Shown here piece by piece: positions 21,746 to 30,847 of a stretch of 64,000 bases of DNA. A program made the position numbers and the translations under genes. Source of the DNA: an uncultured Candidatus Saccharibacteria bacterium (GTDB lineage: Bacteria > Patescibacteriota > Saccharimonadia > Saccharimonadales > Saccharimonadaceae); assembly GCA_946414465.1 (NCBI GenBank), contig CAMKOP010000002.1, positions 1-64,000 on the forward strand, in the 5' to 3' direction. Every line of letters starts with the position of its first letter. Position 1 is the stretch's first letter. The notes under the pieces are model-generated. The model ran no database searches and was not told the DNA's origin. It saw only the letters and a list, made by a program, of their open reading frames with translations.

Positions 21746-21991
21746 CCTACTTTATAAAAACAGCTTCTAGTCGCCTCTACCGTCTGATGTGGTATAATAA
21801 AAATACAACCTCTGAAACAGAGTGGGTGCGGGGCACTAAAAGGATTTGTCCCAACCTAAAGTTGGTCTTTCTAGCTATGGGGAGTACTCGACTCGTCAAA
21901 CAAGGTACGGAATTAAAGTCAGTTGAGATGCTAGGTTTATAAGGCGGAGTGAGCGTACCAAGTAAACAATCCTTATTAGGAGTTACTTGGC

Positions 21992-22186
21992 ATGCAGGAG
22001 GCACCAGTTTCAGAGCAACTTGGGGGGCAAATTATATCAATTAAAGAGGCTAGAAAGCTTCTAGGAACTAAGTATGATAGTATACCAGATGAAATGGTAG
22101 AACTAATCATATCAGATATGACCATACTGTCAGTTAGGCTTATAGACTGGCAAAATGGTTCTACAAAATCGGAAGGAGTGGTATAA
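21992..22186 (+). CDS. small protein upstream of recombinase
   Basis: 64 aa, ISIKEARKLLGTKYDSIPDEMVELIISDM; just upstream of the recombinase. Confidence 0.5.
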   Translation: MQEAPVSEQLGGQIISIKEARKLLGTKYDSIPDEMVELIISDMTILSVRLIDWQNGSTKSEGVV

Positions 22187-22187
22187 T

Positions 22188-23846
22188 ATGAGTATGAATA
22201 CGAGCGAGGTAGAAGGAGTCAGAAGAAAGGCTTATATTTACTCTAGAGTTTCCACGCCAGAGCAGGCTAAAGGGAGTGAATCGTTAAACGTACAAGAAAA
22301 AGTTTGCAAAGAATTTGCGAATAATTATTTAGGGGCAGATGTCGTAAGAGTTTATCGTGAAGAGGGCGAATCTGCTAAAACAGCTAATAGGACACAACTT
22401 ATGGCATTGCTGAAGGATGCCTACAAAGAAAAAGGACAAATTGATTATGTGGTTGCTTATCAGCCAGACAGAGCCAGTAGGGATAGTGAGGCATACTGGG
22501 GAATTATCAAGGCTAACCTTAAAAAATGTGGTATTTCTTTAAGATATGCCCGTCAGCCTGGTATAGATGGCTCTCGTTCCGGTGAACTAATTGAAGGCAT
22601 TCTAATAAGTGTAGCTCAATTCGAAAATGGATTAAAAGCTGATAGAGTACATGATTCTATGGCAGAAAGAGCAAGACGTGGTTTCTGGATTACACAACCC
22701 CCATTGGGCTTCAAAATAAAGATTGTTATGCCTGATGGTAGTCTTGCTGATAGTGCCGGTAGAAAAGAGCGAGTAAAATACCCTAAAGTATTAGTTCCTG
22801 ATGATACGATTGCGGCTGGTGATAGTATGAGTATTGCAGAAAAAATTACTAAAGTGCTAACTGAATTTGCTGATAGTGGCATAAGTGAGACTGAAGCACA
22901 TAAATTGGCTGTCGAGCTTGGTATAAAGGCTAAAGATGGTAGACCAATTCCATTCAACTCACTTCATCATATGTTGGAGCATCCAGTTTATGCTGGCTAT
23001 TCTAAACCGGGTAAAGCTCTTGCTGAATCAATTAAGCTTAAATTTGACGGACTCATTAGCAAGGAAACCTTTGACCGCATACAACTCAAGTTGAGAACTG
23101 GTAAGCGTGAGTTAAAACCAAGAGAAACCAGTTTATACCCATTAGATGGAACCATTATATGTGAACACTGCGACATGCCCCTACATGGTGATGCTCCCCG
23201 TGATGGTTCTAAAAAGCAAACTCCACGCTATTATTGTCGTGGTGGAATAAAGCGAGGGCATGGATACGAATCTGCTAAGGCATCCGAAATTCATGCTTTA
23301 TTTAATGACTTTCTGCAGCAATTAGTTCCTACTAATGGTACTGTGAGGCTATTTAAGGAAATACTGAAGCGAACTGCAGCCAAGAAACTAAGTAACGCAA
23401 ATTCTGAGATGGAGGAACTAACAAAGGCAGAGAATAAGCTTTCAAGCAAAAAGGAAGCTATACTTAACCTCCTTTTAGAAGGAAAAATAACTGTGGACGA
23501 AAAAACCCTTATGCTGCAAGGTGTAGAAAAAGAGCGTGAAGGTTTGAAGCTAAAAAGAAAAGAGCTTGAGGAGCAACAGGAGCTTAACGAACTCACTATA
23601 GAGTATGTATGTAATTTCATTAACCAGCCTGCTAAGCTATGGCGAGATGCCGACCTAGAATCTAAGCGTGCTTTACAAAAGCTTATGTTCCCGAATGGTT
23701 TGCATGTCGACCTTAAAGCAAAAAAGTGTAGAACGGAAGATTTGAGCCCTCTCTACTCTGTTGTTTGCAACAAAATAGAGCCAAAAGGCTCTGAAAATGA
23801 TTCTATGGTGATCTCGGCGGGAGTCGAACCCGCGTTGTCGGGATGA
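22188..23846 (+). CDS. large serine recombinase (resolvase N-term, recombinase and zinc-ribbon domains)
   Basis: YIYSRVSTPEQAKGSESLNVQ, RASRDSEAYWGII, GFWITQPPLGFK, CEHCDMPLHGD...YYCRGGIKRGHG, coiled-coil. AAGGAG before ATG. Confidence 0.92.
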   Translation: MSMNTSEVEGVRRKAYIYSRVSTPEQAKGSESLNVQEKVCKEFANNYLGADVVRVYREEGESAKTANRTQLMALLKDAYKEKGQIDYVVAYQPDRASRDSEAYWGIIKANLKKCGISLRYARQPGIDGSRSGELIEGILISVAQFENGLKADRVHDSMAERARRGFWITQPPLGFKIKIVMPDGSLADSAGRKERVKYPKVLVPDDTIAAGDSMSIAEKITKVLTEFADSGISETEAHKLAVELGIKAKDGRPIPFNSLHHMLEHPVYAGYSKPGKALAESIKLKFDGLISKETFDRIQLKLRTGKRELKPRETSLYPLDGTIICEHCDMPLHGDAPRDGSKKQTPRYYCRGGIKRGHGYESAKASEIHALFNDFLQQLVPTNGTVRLFKEILKRTAAKKLSNANSEMEELTKAENKLSSKKEAILNLLLEGKITVDEKTLMLQGVEKEREGLKLKRKELEEQQELNELTIEYVCNFINQPAKLWRDADLESKRALQKLMFPNGLHVDLKAKKCRTEDLSPLYSVVCNKIEPKGSENDSMVISAGVEPALSG

Positions 23847-23880
23847 AAACCCGATGTACTAACCGTTATACTACGAGACC
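23806..23880 (-). tRNA. tRNA-Glu (TTC)
   Basis: Minus strand GGTCTCGTAGTATAACGG...CGGGT-TTTCAT-CCCG...CGAGATCACCA. Confidence 0.92.
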
Positions 23881-23904
23881 GTGTACATATTATAACAGTT
23901 GTAT

Positions 23905-24363
23905 CTAATAATTGCAAGAGTAGGTGATTTCGTAGTGGTAAGAATTCTTTTTATAGGGTGGATCGATGTAGAATTTGATGAAGGTTTTGTTTTCGTCGCA
24001 ATATTTGGTAACTTCTTTTCTATACTGATCGTTTTTACGATTATCATATAGTAGTAATTGTCTAAGTTTAACTGGTGAGAAACCATGATCGTGATATTTG
24101 GCCATAGCATCATCGAGATTGGTAATTTGTTGGAACCCCTTGGAGGATGAAAAATTCGGATAGAAATAATTTTCGTAATAGTCTGTAGCCATTTTATTAA
24201 TGAGTGCTTCAGTGTGATTCTGAGGTTTTAGAAAAAGAATAGAAATACTAGCAATAATAACAATTAGTGATGCAAGAACGATAACGCTAAGAATGATTTT
24301 TTGTGCAAGAGAAAAACGTTGACGAGATTTATGTTTTTTGATGCGTTTTTTTGCATTAATCAT
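23905..24363 (-). CDS. small single-TM protein, unknown
   Basis: 152 aa: basic N-terminus, one TM, extracytoplasmic domain with two Cys. Confidence 0.5.
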   Translation of the reverse strand: MINAKKRIKKHKSRQRFSLAQKIILSVIVLASLIVIIASISILFLKPQNHTEALINKMATDYYENYFYPNFSSSKGFQQITNLDDAMAKYHDHGFSPVKLRQLLLYDNRKNDQYRKEVTKYCDENKTFIKFYIDPPYKKNSYHYEITYSCNY

Positions 24364-24408
24364 ATGTTCTATATTATCATATTATTGAACTTATGGTAAG
24401 ATATTAGT

Positions 24409-25836
24409 ATGAGTAGACTGTTTAAAAGGACAAAAATATTAGCAACGATTGGTCCGGCGACGAATTCGGCAGAGATGATTTCTGAGGTTATTATGGCTGG
24501 AGTGAATGGTTGTAGGTTGAATTGCTCACATGGTTCGAATGAAGAACGTGATCAACAGATAAAATGGATACGTGAAGCTGCGGCAAGAAAAGGACGTAGT
24601 GTAGCGATATTGCAGGATTTGCAAGGGCCAAAGATACGCCTGGGAATATTGAAAGATAATCGTTTAGATTTGAAGGTTGGCGACGAAGTAGTGTTGGAAT
24701 CACGAGAGTTTGAGCATGATGGTGGGCTAATAGTGCCAGTGCAGTATAATTTGGCAGAAAAATGTCAGGTGGGTGAGCCATTGTCGATGTTTGATGGTAA
24801 GATAAAAGCTGAGGTAATTGAGATTGTTTCTAACACTGCAATCAAGGTGAAGGTTTTGAATGATGGGTTTGTGATGTCGAAAAAAGGATTGAATCTACCG
24901 GATACGGATTTTGATGGAGATATTTTGACAGAAAAAGATTTAGCTGATATTGAATATGGGGCTAGTTGCGATTATGATTATGTGGCACTTTCATTTGTGC
25001 AAACTGCGGATGATATTTTAAAGTTAAAACAATTGTTGTTATCGCATGGTTCAACTGCTAAGGTGGTTGCGAAAATTGAAACTAAAAAAGCGATTTCTTC
25101 GGAGGCGAATCTTGAATCAATTGTGAAAGCGGCAGATGGCATCATGGTAGCGCGTGGTGATATGGCGGTGGAAGCTGGAGCGGAAGTAGTGCCAATGGTA
25201 CAGAGAAAATTGATTGCTCTTTGTCGCAAACATGCAAAACTATGTATTGTGGCGACGCAGATGATGGCTTCGATGGTGGATTCGCCGGAGCCAACTCGAG
25301 CGGAGGTTTCGGATGTGGCAACGGCAGTAGTGCAGGGCGCGGACGCAGTGATGTTGTCGGATGAAACGGCAAACGGTTCGTATCCGCTTGAGACAGTAAA
25401 AGAAATGAAGAAGGTGATTTTGTTTACGCAAAACCATTCGAGATTGGCACCAATTAGACAAGATGATGAGGAAAGAGAAATTTATCCAGCAATTTCGAGT
25501 GCGGCGGCGAGACTGGCAGAAGAGATTGATGCAGATGTGATCATCTGTCAGACGGCGTCTGGGGTGACTGCTACTACGATGGCGGGCGAGAGACCAAATG
25601 TACCAATTGTGACCGTTACTTCTAATACGCGTGTAGCTAATCAACTAGCATTGATATATGCAAATTCGGCGTTTGTGCGCAAGTATTCAGAAGATTTTGG
25701 ATATGATTTGGCGGTCGAATTAAAAGCATCTGGGTATTTGCAAACGCGTGAGGGTAGAAAAGATTTGACGGCTGTGATTGTGTCAGGTGATAAAAATAAA
25801 TCTGGTACAGATACAATCAAGGTTAGAAAGATATAA
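24409..25836 (+). CDS. pyk: pyruvate kinase
   Basis: TKILATIGPATNSAEMI, LQDLQGPKIRLG, MVARGDMAVE, ATQMMASM, PTRAEVSDVATAV. Confidence 0.97.
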   Translation: MSRLFKRTKILATIGPATNSAEMISEVIMAGVNGCRLNCSHGSNEERDQQIKWIREAAARKGRSVAILQDLQGPKIRLGILKDNRLDLKVGDEVVLESREFEHDGGLIVPVQYNLAEKCQVGEPLSMFDGKIKAEVIEIVSNTAIKVKVLNDGFVMSKKGLNLPDTDFDGDILTEKDLADIEYGASCDYDYVALSFVQTADDILKLKQLLLSHGSTAKVVAKIETKKAISSEANLESIVKAADGIMVARGDMAVEAGAEVVPMVQRKLIALCRKHAKLCIVATQMMASMVDSPEPTRAEVSDVATAVVQGADAVMLSDETANGSYPLETVKEMKKVILFTQNHSRLAPIRQDDEEREIYPAISSAAARLAEEIDADVIICQTASGVTATTMAGERPNVPIVTVTSNTRVANQLALIYANSAFVRKYSEDFGYDLAVELKASGYLQTREGRKDLTAVIVSGDKNKSGTDTIKVRKI

Positions 25837-25838
25837 AA

Positions 25839-26891
25839 CTACTTTTTGATTGCTTCGAGGCCGGGGAGTTTTTTGCCGAGTAGGAATTCTAATGATGCTC
25901 CGCCGCCGGTGGATACGAGAGAATAACGTAGACTTGGATGGTCCTTCATGAGGTTTTCGACAAAACCAGTAGTGTCGCCACCACAGATAATAGTGTCGGC
26001 GCTTTGGTGTTCGCCGATAAGTTCGGCAGCAATAGTAGAGGCGGTGGCATAAGTGGGGTCTTCGGCGTAGCCTAAAAGACCATTCCAGATGATAGTTTTG
26101 GCATCGGTGATGAGGTTAGCTAGTTCACCGGTGCTGACTGGGCCGATGTCGAGTTTTTCGCCTTTTTCGTTAGTATCGAAGTCGCTGGCTACGACGATTT
26201 TTTTGTGGGTAGATTTGTAGCCATCAGCAGCGATTTTACCACCGACGAAAATATGATCGGCTTGTTTTAAAAATTTATCAATTAAGGGTTGTTTGTCATC
26301 GACTTTGGCGCCGCCGATGATTAAGAGAACTGGGGACGCGGGGTTTTTGGTGATGGTCGTGAGATTTTTAACTTCGTTTTCGACGAGAAGACCGGCGTAG
26401 ATTGGGAGATAATTTTTAATAGCATCGGTGGAGGCGTGTGCACGGTGGACGACGGCGAAGCCATCTTGAACATATATATCGGCATCAACGGATTTAGCAA
26501 TATTAGTGATGAATTCTGGATCGTTTTTTTCTTCGCGGGGGTCAAATCTCAGGTTTTCTAAGAGGGCAACTTTTACATATTCTGGAATGGGGATGTGCTC
26601 GTCTTTTCTGGGTAGATCATAAAAGCCAATGGTTTGGTTTGGGAGTAATTTTTTTAGTACTTTTACAGTTGGATAGAGAATAAAATCAGGCGAGATTTTG
26701 CCTTCGGGACGACCGAGATGAGAAATCAGAATAATGCGTTTCACACCGTGTTCTAGAAGATAATTAATAGTAGGAAGGCTGGCGCGAATGCGAAGGTCGT
26801 TTTCAACTTTACCATTTTTGACGGGAACGTTGTAGTCAACACGGACTAGTACGGTTTTGTTTTTTACATCTATATCTTTGATTGTTTTCAT
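25839..26891 (-). CDS. pgk: phosphoglycerate kinase
   Basis: KTVLVRVDYNVPV, LISHLGRPEG, LLENLRFDPREEKND, GGAKVDDKQPLI, TGGGASLEFL. Confidence 0.97.
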   Translation of the reverse strand: MKTIKDIDVKNKTVLVRVDYNVPVKNGKVENDLRIRASLPTINYLLEHGVKRIILISHLGRPEGKISPDFILYPTVKVLKKLLPNQTIGFYDLPRKDEHIPIPEYVKVALLENLRFDPREEKNDPEFITNIAKSVDADIYVQDGFAVVHRAHASTDAIKNYLPIYAGLLVENEVKNLTTITKNPASPVLLIIGGAKVDDKQPLIDKFLKQADHIFVGGKIAADGYKSTHKKIVVASDFDTNEKGEKLDIGPVSTGELANLITDAKTIIWNGLLGYAEDPTYATASTIAAELIGEHQSADTIICGGDTTGFVENLMKDHPSLRYSLVSTGGGASLEFLLGKKLPGLEAIKK

Positions 26892-26942
26892 AAAACCATT
26901 ATAACATATTTACAAATATTCACGCTGTGATATAATTTTTGT

Positions 26943-28493
26943 ATGAAAAAAATACGAAATTATCAACAAGTGATTGGTGAAACTGTAGAGCATATGCGAC
27001 TTGAGAAAGGATGGACACAGGAGGAATTAGCTAAGGAAGTTGGCACTAGTCAATCAGCAATTCATCGGATAGAAAAAGGCGGTCAAAATGTATCTCTAGA
27101 GATGATAAAGAAGCTGTCGGAAGTGTTTGGCACGCAGATTCTCTCTATAAACGATTCAGCGAGCCAGAGTTTTCGGGTACGCGGAGGCAAGGAACTGAGT
27201 GGTGAAATAACGATAAATACATCTAAAAACGCGGCGGTAGGTTTGCTGTGTGCGTCTTTGCTTAATAATGGAAGGACGGTTTTGCATCGAGTGGCGAGAA
27301 TTGAAGAAGTTTTTCGTATTATTGAAGTTTTGGAATCTATCGGTGTAAAATGTCATTGGACTAATCGACATCGTGATCTAGAAATTATATCACCGCGTGA
27401 ATTAAAATTAGATGAAATGGATATAGAGGCGGCACGTAAAACTCGTTCAATTATAATGTTTTTAGGACCATTACTGCACAGATTTAAGAAGTTTTCAATT
27501 CCGTATGCAGGTGGGTGTTCTCTAGGTACACGGACAGTAGAGCCACATCTCAAGGCTTTAGAGACTTTCGGTTTGAAGGTGGACGCAGAATGTAATAGTG
27601 GTTTTTATGAAGTGGAAGTTGATCAGAAAATTATGCATAGTCGTGAGGATAGATATATTGTATTAACTGAGCGTGGTGATACGGTGACAGAAAACGTTTT
27701 AATGGCAGCAGCGATGAATCCTGGTAAGACGACGATTGTAGGGGCTTCATCAAATTATATGGTACAAGACATGTGTTTCTTCTTGGAAAAGTTGGGAGTA
27801 AAAATTGAAGGGATTGGTACTACTAGATTAGTGATTCATGGCAGGACAAAAATTGATACGGATGTGGAGTATAGTATTTCAGAAGATCCGATTGAGGCGA
27901 TGTCATTTATCGCGGTAGGGCTAGTAACTAATTCTGAAATTACGATTATGCGAGCGCCGATTGAATTTTTGGAGATTGAGCTTGAAGTACTTAAGACTAT
28001 GAATGCCCAAATTGAAAAATCAGAAGAATACTTATCTGCGAATGGCCGGACAAGACTAGTGGATCTTACTGTGAAAAAATCAAAATTAGTGGCGCCAGTG
28101 GATAAGATTCACCCAATGCCATTTCCGGGACTTAATATTGATAATTTACCGTTTTTCTCGATTATTGCGGCAGTAGCAGAGGGGCGAACTTTGATACATG
28201 ACTGGGTGTTTGAGAATCGGGCGGTATATATTACGGAGCTTTCTAACTTAAATGTAAAGGTGGAATTATTGGATGCACATCGTGTATATATTGAGGGCCC
28301 AACGAATTTTAGACCGACGGAATTAGTGGCACCGGCTGCTCTTCGTCCAGCGGTGGTGGTGTTGATTGGTATGTTGGCGGCGCCTGGGAAGTCGATTCTT
28401 CGAAATGTATATACGATTAATCGTGGATATCAAGATTTTGCGGCGAGACTTCGACATCTTGGTGCGGATATTGTGCCCTTAACTGGTATTTAA
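26943..28493 (+). CDS. murA: UDP-N-acetylglucosamine 1-carboxyvinyltransferase-like protein with N-terminal XRE HTH domain
   Basis: N-term RLEKGWTQEELAKEVGTSQSAIHRIEKGGQNVS; then FRVRGGKELSGEITINTSKNAAV, AGGCSLGTRTVEPHLKALE; TATAAT 6 nt before ATG. Confidence 0.88.
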   Translation: MKKIRNYQQVIGETVEHMRLEKGWTQEELAKEVGTSQSAIHRIEKGGQNVSLEMIKKLSEVFGTQILSINDSASQSFRVRGGKELSGEITINTSKNAAVGLLCASLLNNGRTVLHRVARIEEVFRIIEVLESIGVKCHWTNRHRDLEIISPRELKLDEMDIEAARKTRSIIMFLGPLLHRFKKFSIPYAGGCSLGTRTVEPHLKALETFGLKVDAECNSGFYEVEVDQKIMHSREDRYIVLTERGDTVTENVLMAAAMNPGKTTIVGASSNYMVQDMCFFLEKLGVKIEGIGTTRLVIHGRTKIDTDVEYSISEDPIEAMSFIAVGLVTNSEITIMRAPIEFLEIELEVLKTMNAQIEKSEEYLSANGRTRLVDLTVKKSKLVAPVDKIHPMPFPGLNIDNLPFFSIIAAVAEGRTLIHDWVFENRAVYITELSNLNVKVELLDAHRVYIEGPTNFRPTELVAPAALRPAVVVLIGMLAAPGKSILRNVYTINRGYQDFAARLRHLGADIVPLTGI

Positions 28494-28503
28494 AGGAGGT
28501 GAC

Positions 28504-29208
28504 ATGATAAAAATTTTAAATGTGACAAAAAAATATGGTGATAAAAAAGCATTAGATAATGTGTCGTTTGAAGTGGGCGATGGTGAGATTTTTGCTTTTA
28601 TTGGACATAATGGCGCAGGGAAAACTACGCTTATCAAGGCAATTATGGGAATTCATGATTTTGATGAAGGTGAGATTTTGATAAATGGTAAATCAATCGC
28701 AAAAGAGCCAGTGGCTTGTAAAAAAGAAATGGCCTATGTGCCGGACAATCCAGAACTTTATGAGAATATGCGAGCGATTCAGTTTATTAATTTTATTTGT
28801 GATATGTATGAGGTTGATTTGGAAAAGCGGAATAAAAATATCAAAAAATATGCCGAAATGTTTGAAATGTCGCAGAATTTGAATGACACAATTGATTCAT
28901 TTTCACATGGGATGAAACAAAAAGTGGCGTTGATTGCGGCGCTTTCTCATGATCCGAAAATTCTGATTATGGACGAGCCGTTTGTAGGGCTGGATCCGAA
29001 GGCGGTGTTTGATACAAAAGAAGTAATGCGTGAGATGGTAAAGAACGGGAAGACAATTTTCTTTTCGACGCATATTTTGGATGTAGCCGAGAAACTATGT
29101 ACGAGAGTAGCAATTATTAAGAAGGGTAAGATTATGAAGGTAGGAAGCATGAAAGAGGTGAAAGGTGATAAAAGTTTAGAAAAAGTATTCTTGGAGCTAG
29201 AAAAATAA
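28504..29208 (+). CDS. ABC transporter ATP-binding protein
   Basis: GHNGAGKTT Walker A, SFSHGMKQK signature, ILIMDEP Walker B. Confidence 0.95.
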   Translation: MIKILNVTKKYGDKKALDNVSFEVGDGEIFAFIGHNGAGKTTLIKAIMGIHDFDEGEILINGKSIAKEPVACKKEMAYVPDNPELYENMRAIQFINFICDMYEVDLEKRNKNIKKYAEMFEMSQNLNDTIDSFSHGMKQKVALIAALSHDPKILIMDEPFVGLDPKAVFDTKEVMREMVKNGKTIFFSTHILDVAEKLCTRVAIIKKGKIMKVGSMKEVKGDKSLEKVFLELEK

Positions 29209-30822
29209 ATGAGTAAGTTCTTTACATTACTTAGAGCGTCGATGTCGGAAGGGATGAATGTCTTTCGGTTGCATGGGAAAAAGCAGTCGAAGTGGTTTAG
29301 GATTGGATTGCCGATATTATTAGGTGCAATGATTATGTTTTCGGTGGCAGGATATGCGGATATGATGATGGAGCCACTAGCGGAAGTAGAGATGGAATTT
29401 GTGGTGTTGACTTTGTTTGTGATTATTTCGGCGGTTTTTATTTTGATGGAGGGAATATACAAGGCGAGCGGACTACTTTTTAATTGTCGGGATGATGATT
29501 TGATGCTGTCTTTGCCGGTGAAAAAGACTACTGTACTGGCGGTCCGGGTGTTAAAGTTTTATTTGTTTGAGACGATGATTAATGCACTAATTTTGGTGCC
29601 AGCGATGGTGATGTATGCTATGAGAGTGGAAGTAGGAGCTTCGTTTTATTTGGTGTCGCTTACGGCACTTTTGATTCTGCCGATTTTGCCGATTGTAATT
29701 TCGTCTTTGCTTGGTGGGGCGATAGCTTTTTTGTCGTCGCGGTTTAAATATAAGAATTTAGTTCAGATTGTTTTGACTACTGCATTTCTTTTGGTAATTA
29801 TGTATGTTTCGATCAATATGAAGGATATTTTGCAAACATTGGCGCAGAATGCGGGCAGTATCAATGAAATTATTACTAAACTTTATTTTCCAGCGGGGCA
29901 GTTTATTCAATTGGTTCTAGATTTTAGGATTGTGGATTTTTTGGTGTTTGTAGGTGTGAATGTGGGGATTCTTGTATTAATGTTGGTAGTGCTTGGCAAT
30001 GTGTATTATAAGATTAACTCTCGAGTGAGGATGGTCAAGACTAATACGGTTTTGCATGATTATGTTATTAAAAAACATCGTCCTTTGGTAGCTTTGGTGA
30101 GAAAGGAGGCGGGGAAGTTTGCGAGCTCGCCAGTTTTTGTAATTAACGCTGGGTTTGGGCTAGTGCTTTATGTGGTGGCGGTGATTTTGGTGTGCACGAA
30201 TATGGATAGTGTGATAGATATGATGGCAAAAATGGGAGTGGAAATATCGGCGGAAGCAATAATCAATTATATGCCAGCATGTATGTTTGGATTGGTTTTT
30301 GTGATGTCAATGACGACTTCAATTACGAGTTCGATGATTTCGCTTGAAGGTAAATCGTTTAATATTTTGAAAAGTTTGCCGACGAATCCGGTGAAGATAA
30401 TACTAGCGAAGGTGCTTGCGGCAGCGATGATAATGATACCGATATTTTTGATAGGTGATATGGTGATGTTTGTGCGATTTGATTTTGATGTATGGCAGAT
30501 GTTGATGATTATTGCTTCGTCTGTGGTTATGCCGATGGTAGCGGAGCTGGTTGGTATTATTGTGAATTTGAAATATCCAAAAATGGATGCAAAAAATGAT
30601 ACTGAAGTGGTGAAGCAGAGTATGAGTTCAATGGTGGCAGTATTGGTCGGCTTAGCAGCTTCGGTGGTGATGGTATATATAATATATAGTGGATTCAATA
30701 GTGGTTTGTCGGCTACGGAAGTAGTAGGAGCGGGATTGGTGTTTGGCATAATGGTTTTGGGTTTACTGGTGGTTTATTTGAAAAAATGGGGCATTAAAGA
30801 GTTTAACGCGATTAACGTGTAG
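29209..30822 (+). CDS. ABC transporter permease (ABC-2/exporter-like)
   Basis: Adjacent to ATPase; about 12 hydrophobic segments, VVKQSMSSMVAVLVGL. Confidence 0.75.
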   Translation: MSKFFTLLRASMSEGMNVFRLHGKKQSKWFRIGLPILLGAMIMFSVAGYADMMMEPLAEVEMEFVVLTLFVIISAVFILMEGIYKASGLLFNCRDDDLMLSLPVKKTTVLAVRVLKFYLFETMINALILVPAMVMYAMRVEVGASFYLVSLTALLILPILPIVISSLLGGAIAFLSSRFKYKNLVQIVLTTAFLLVIMYVSINMKDILQTLAQNAGSINEIITKLYFPAGQFIQLVLDFRIVDFLVFVGVNVGILVLMLVVLGNVYYKINSRVRMVKTNTVLHDYVIKKHRPLVALVRKEAGKFASSPVFVINAGFGLVLYVVAVILVCTNMDSVIDMMAKMGVEISAEAIINYMPACMFGLVFVMSMTTSITSSMISLEGKSFNILKSLPTNPVKIILAKVLAAAMIMIPIFLIGDMVMFVRFDFDVWQMLMIIASSVVMPMVAELVGIIVNLKYPKMDAKNDTEVVKQSMSSMVAVLVGLAASVVMVYIIYSGFNSGLSATEVVGAGLVFGIMVLGLLVVYLKKWGIKEFNAINV

Positions 30823-30847
30823 AGATTTTATTTGCTATAATAGAACA

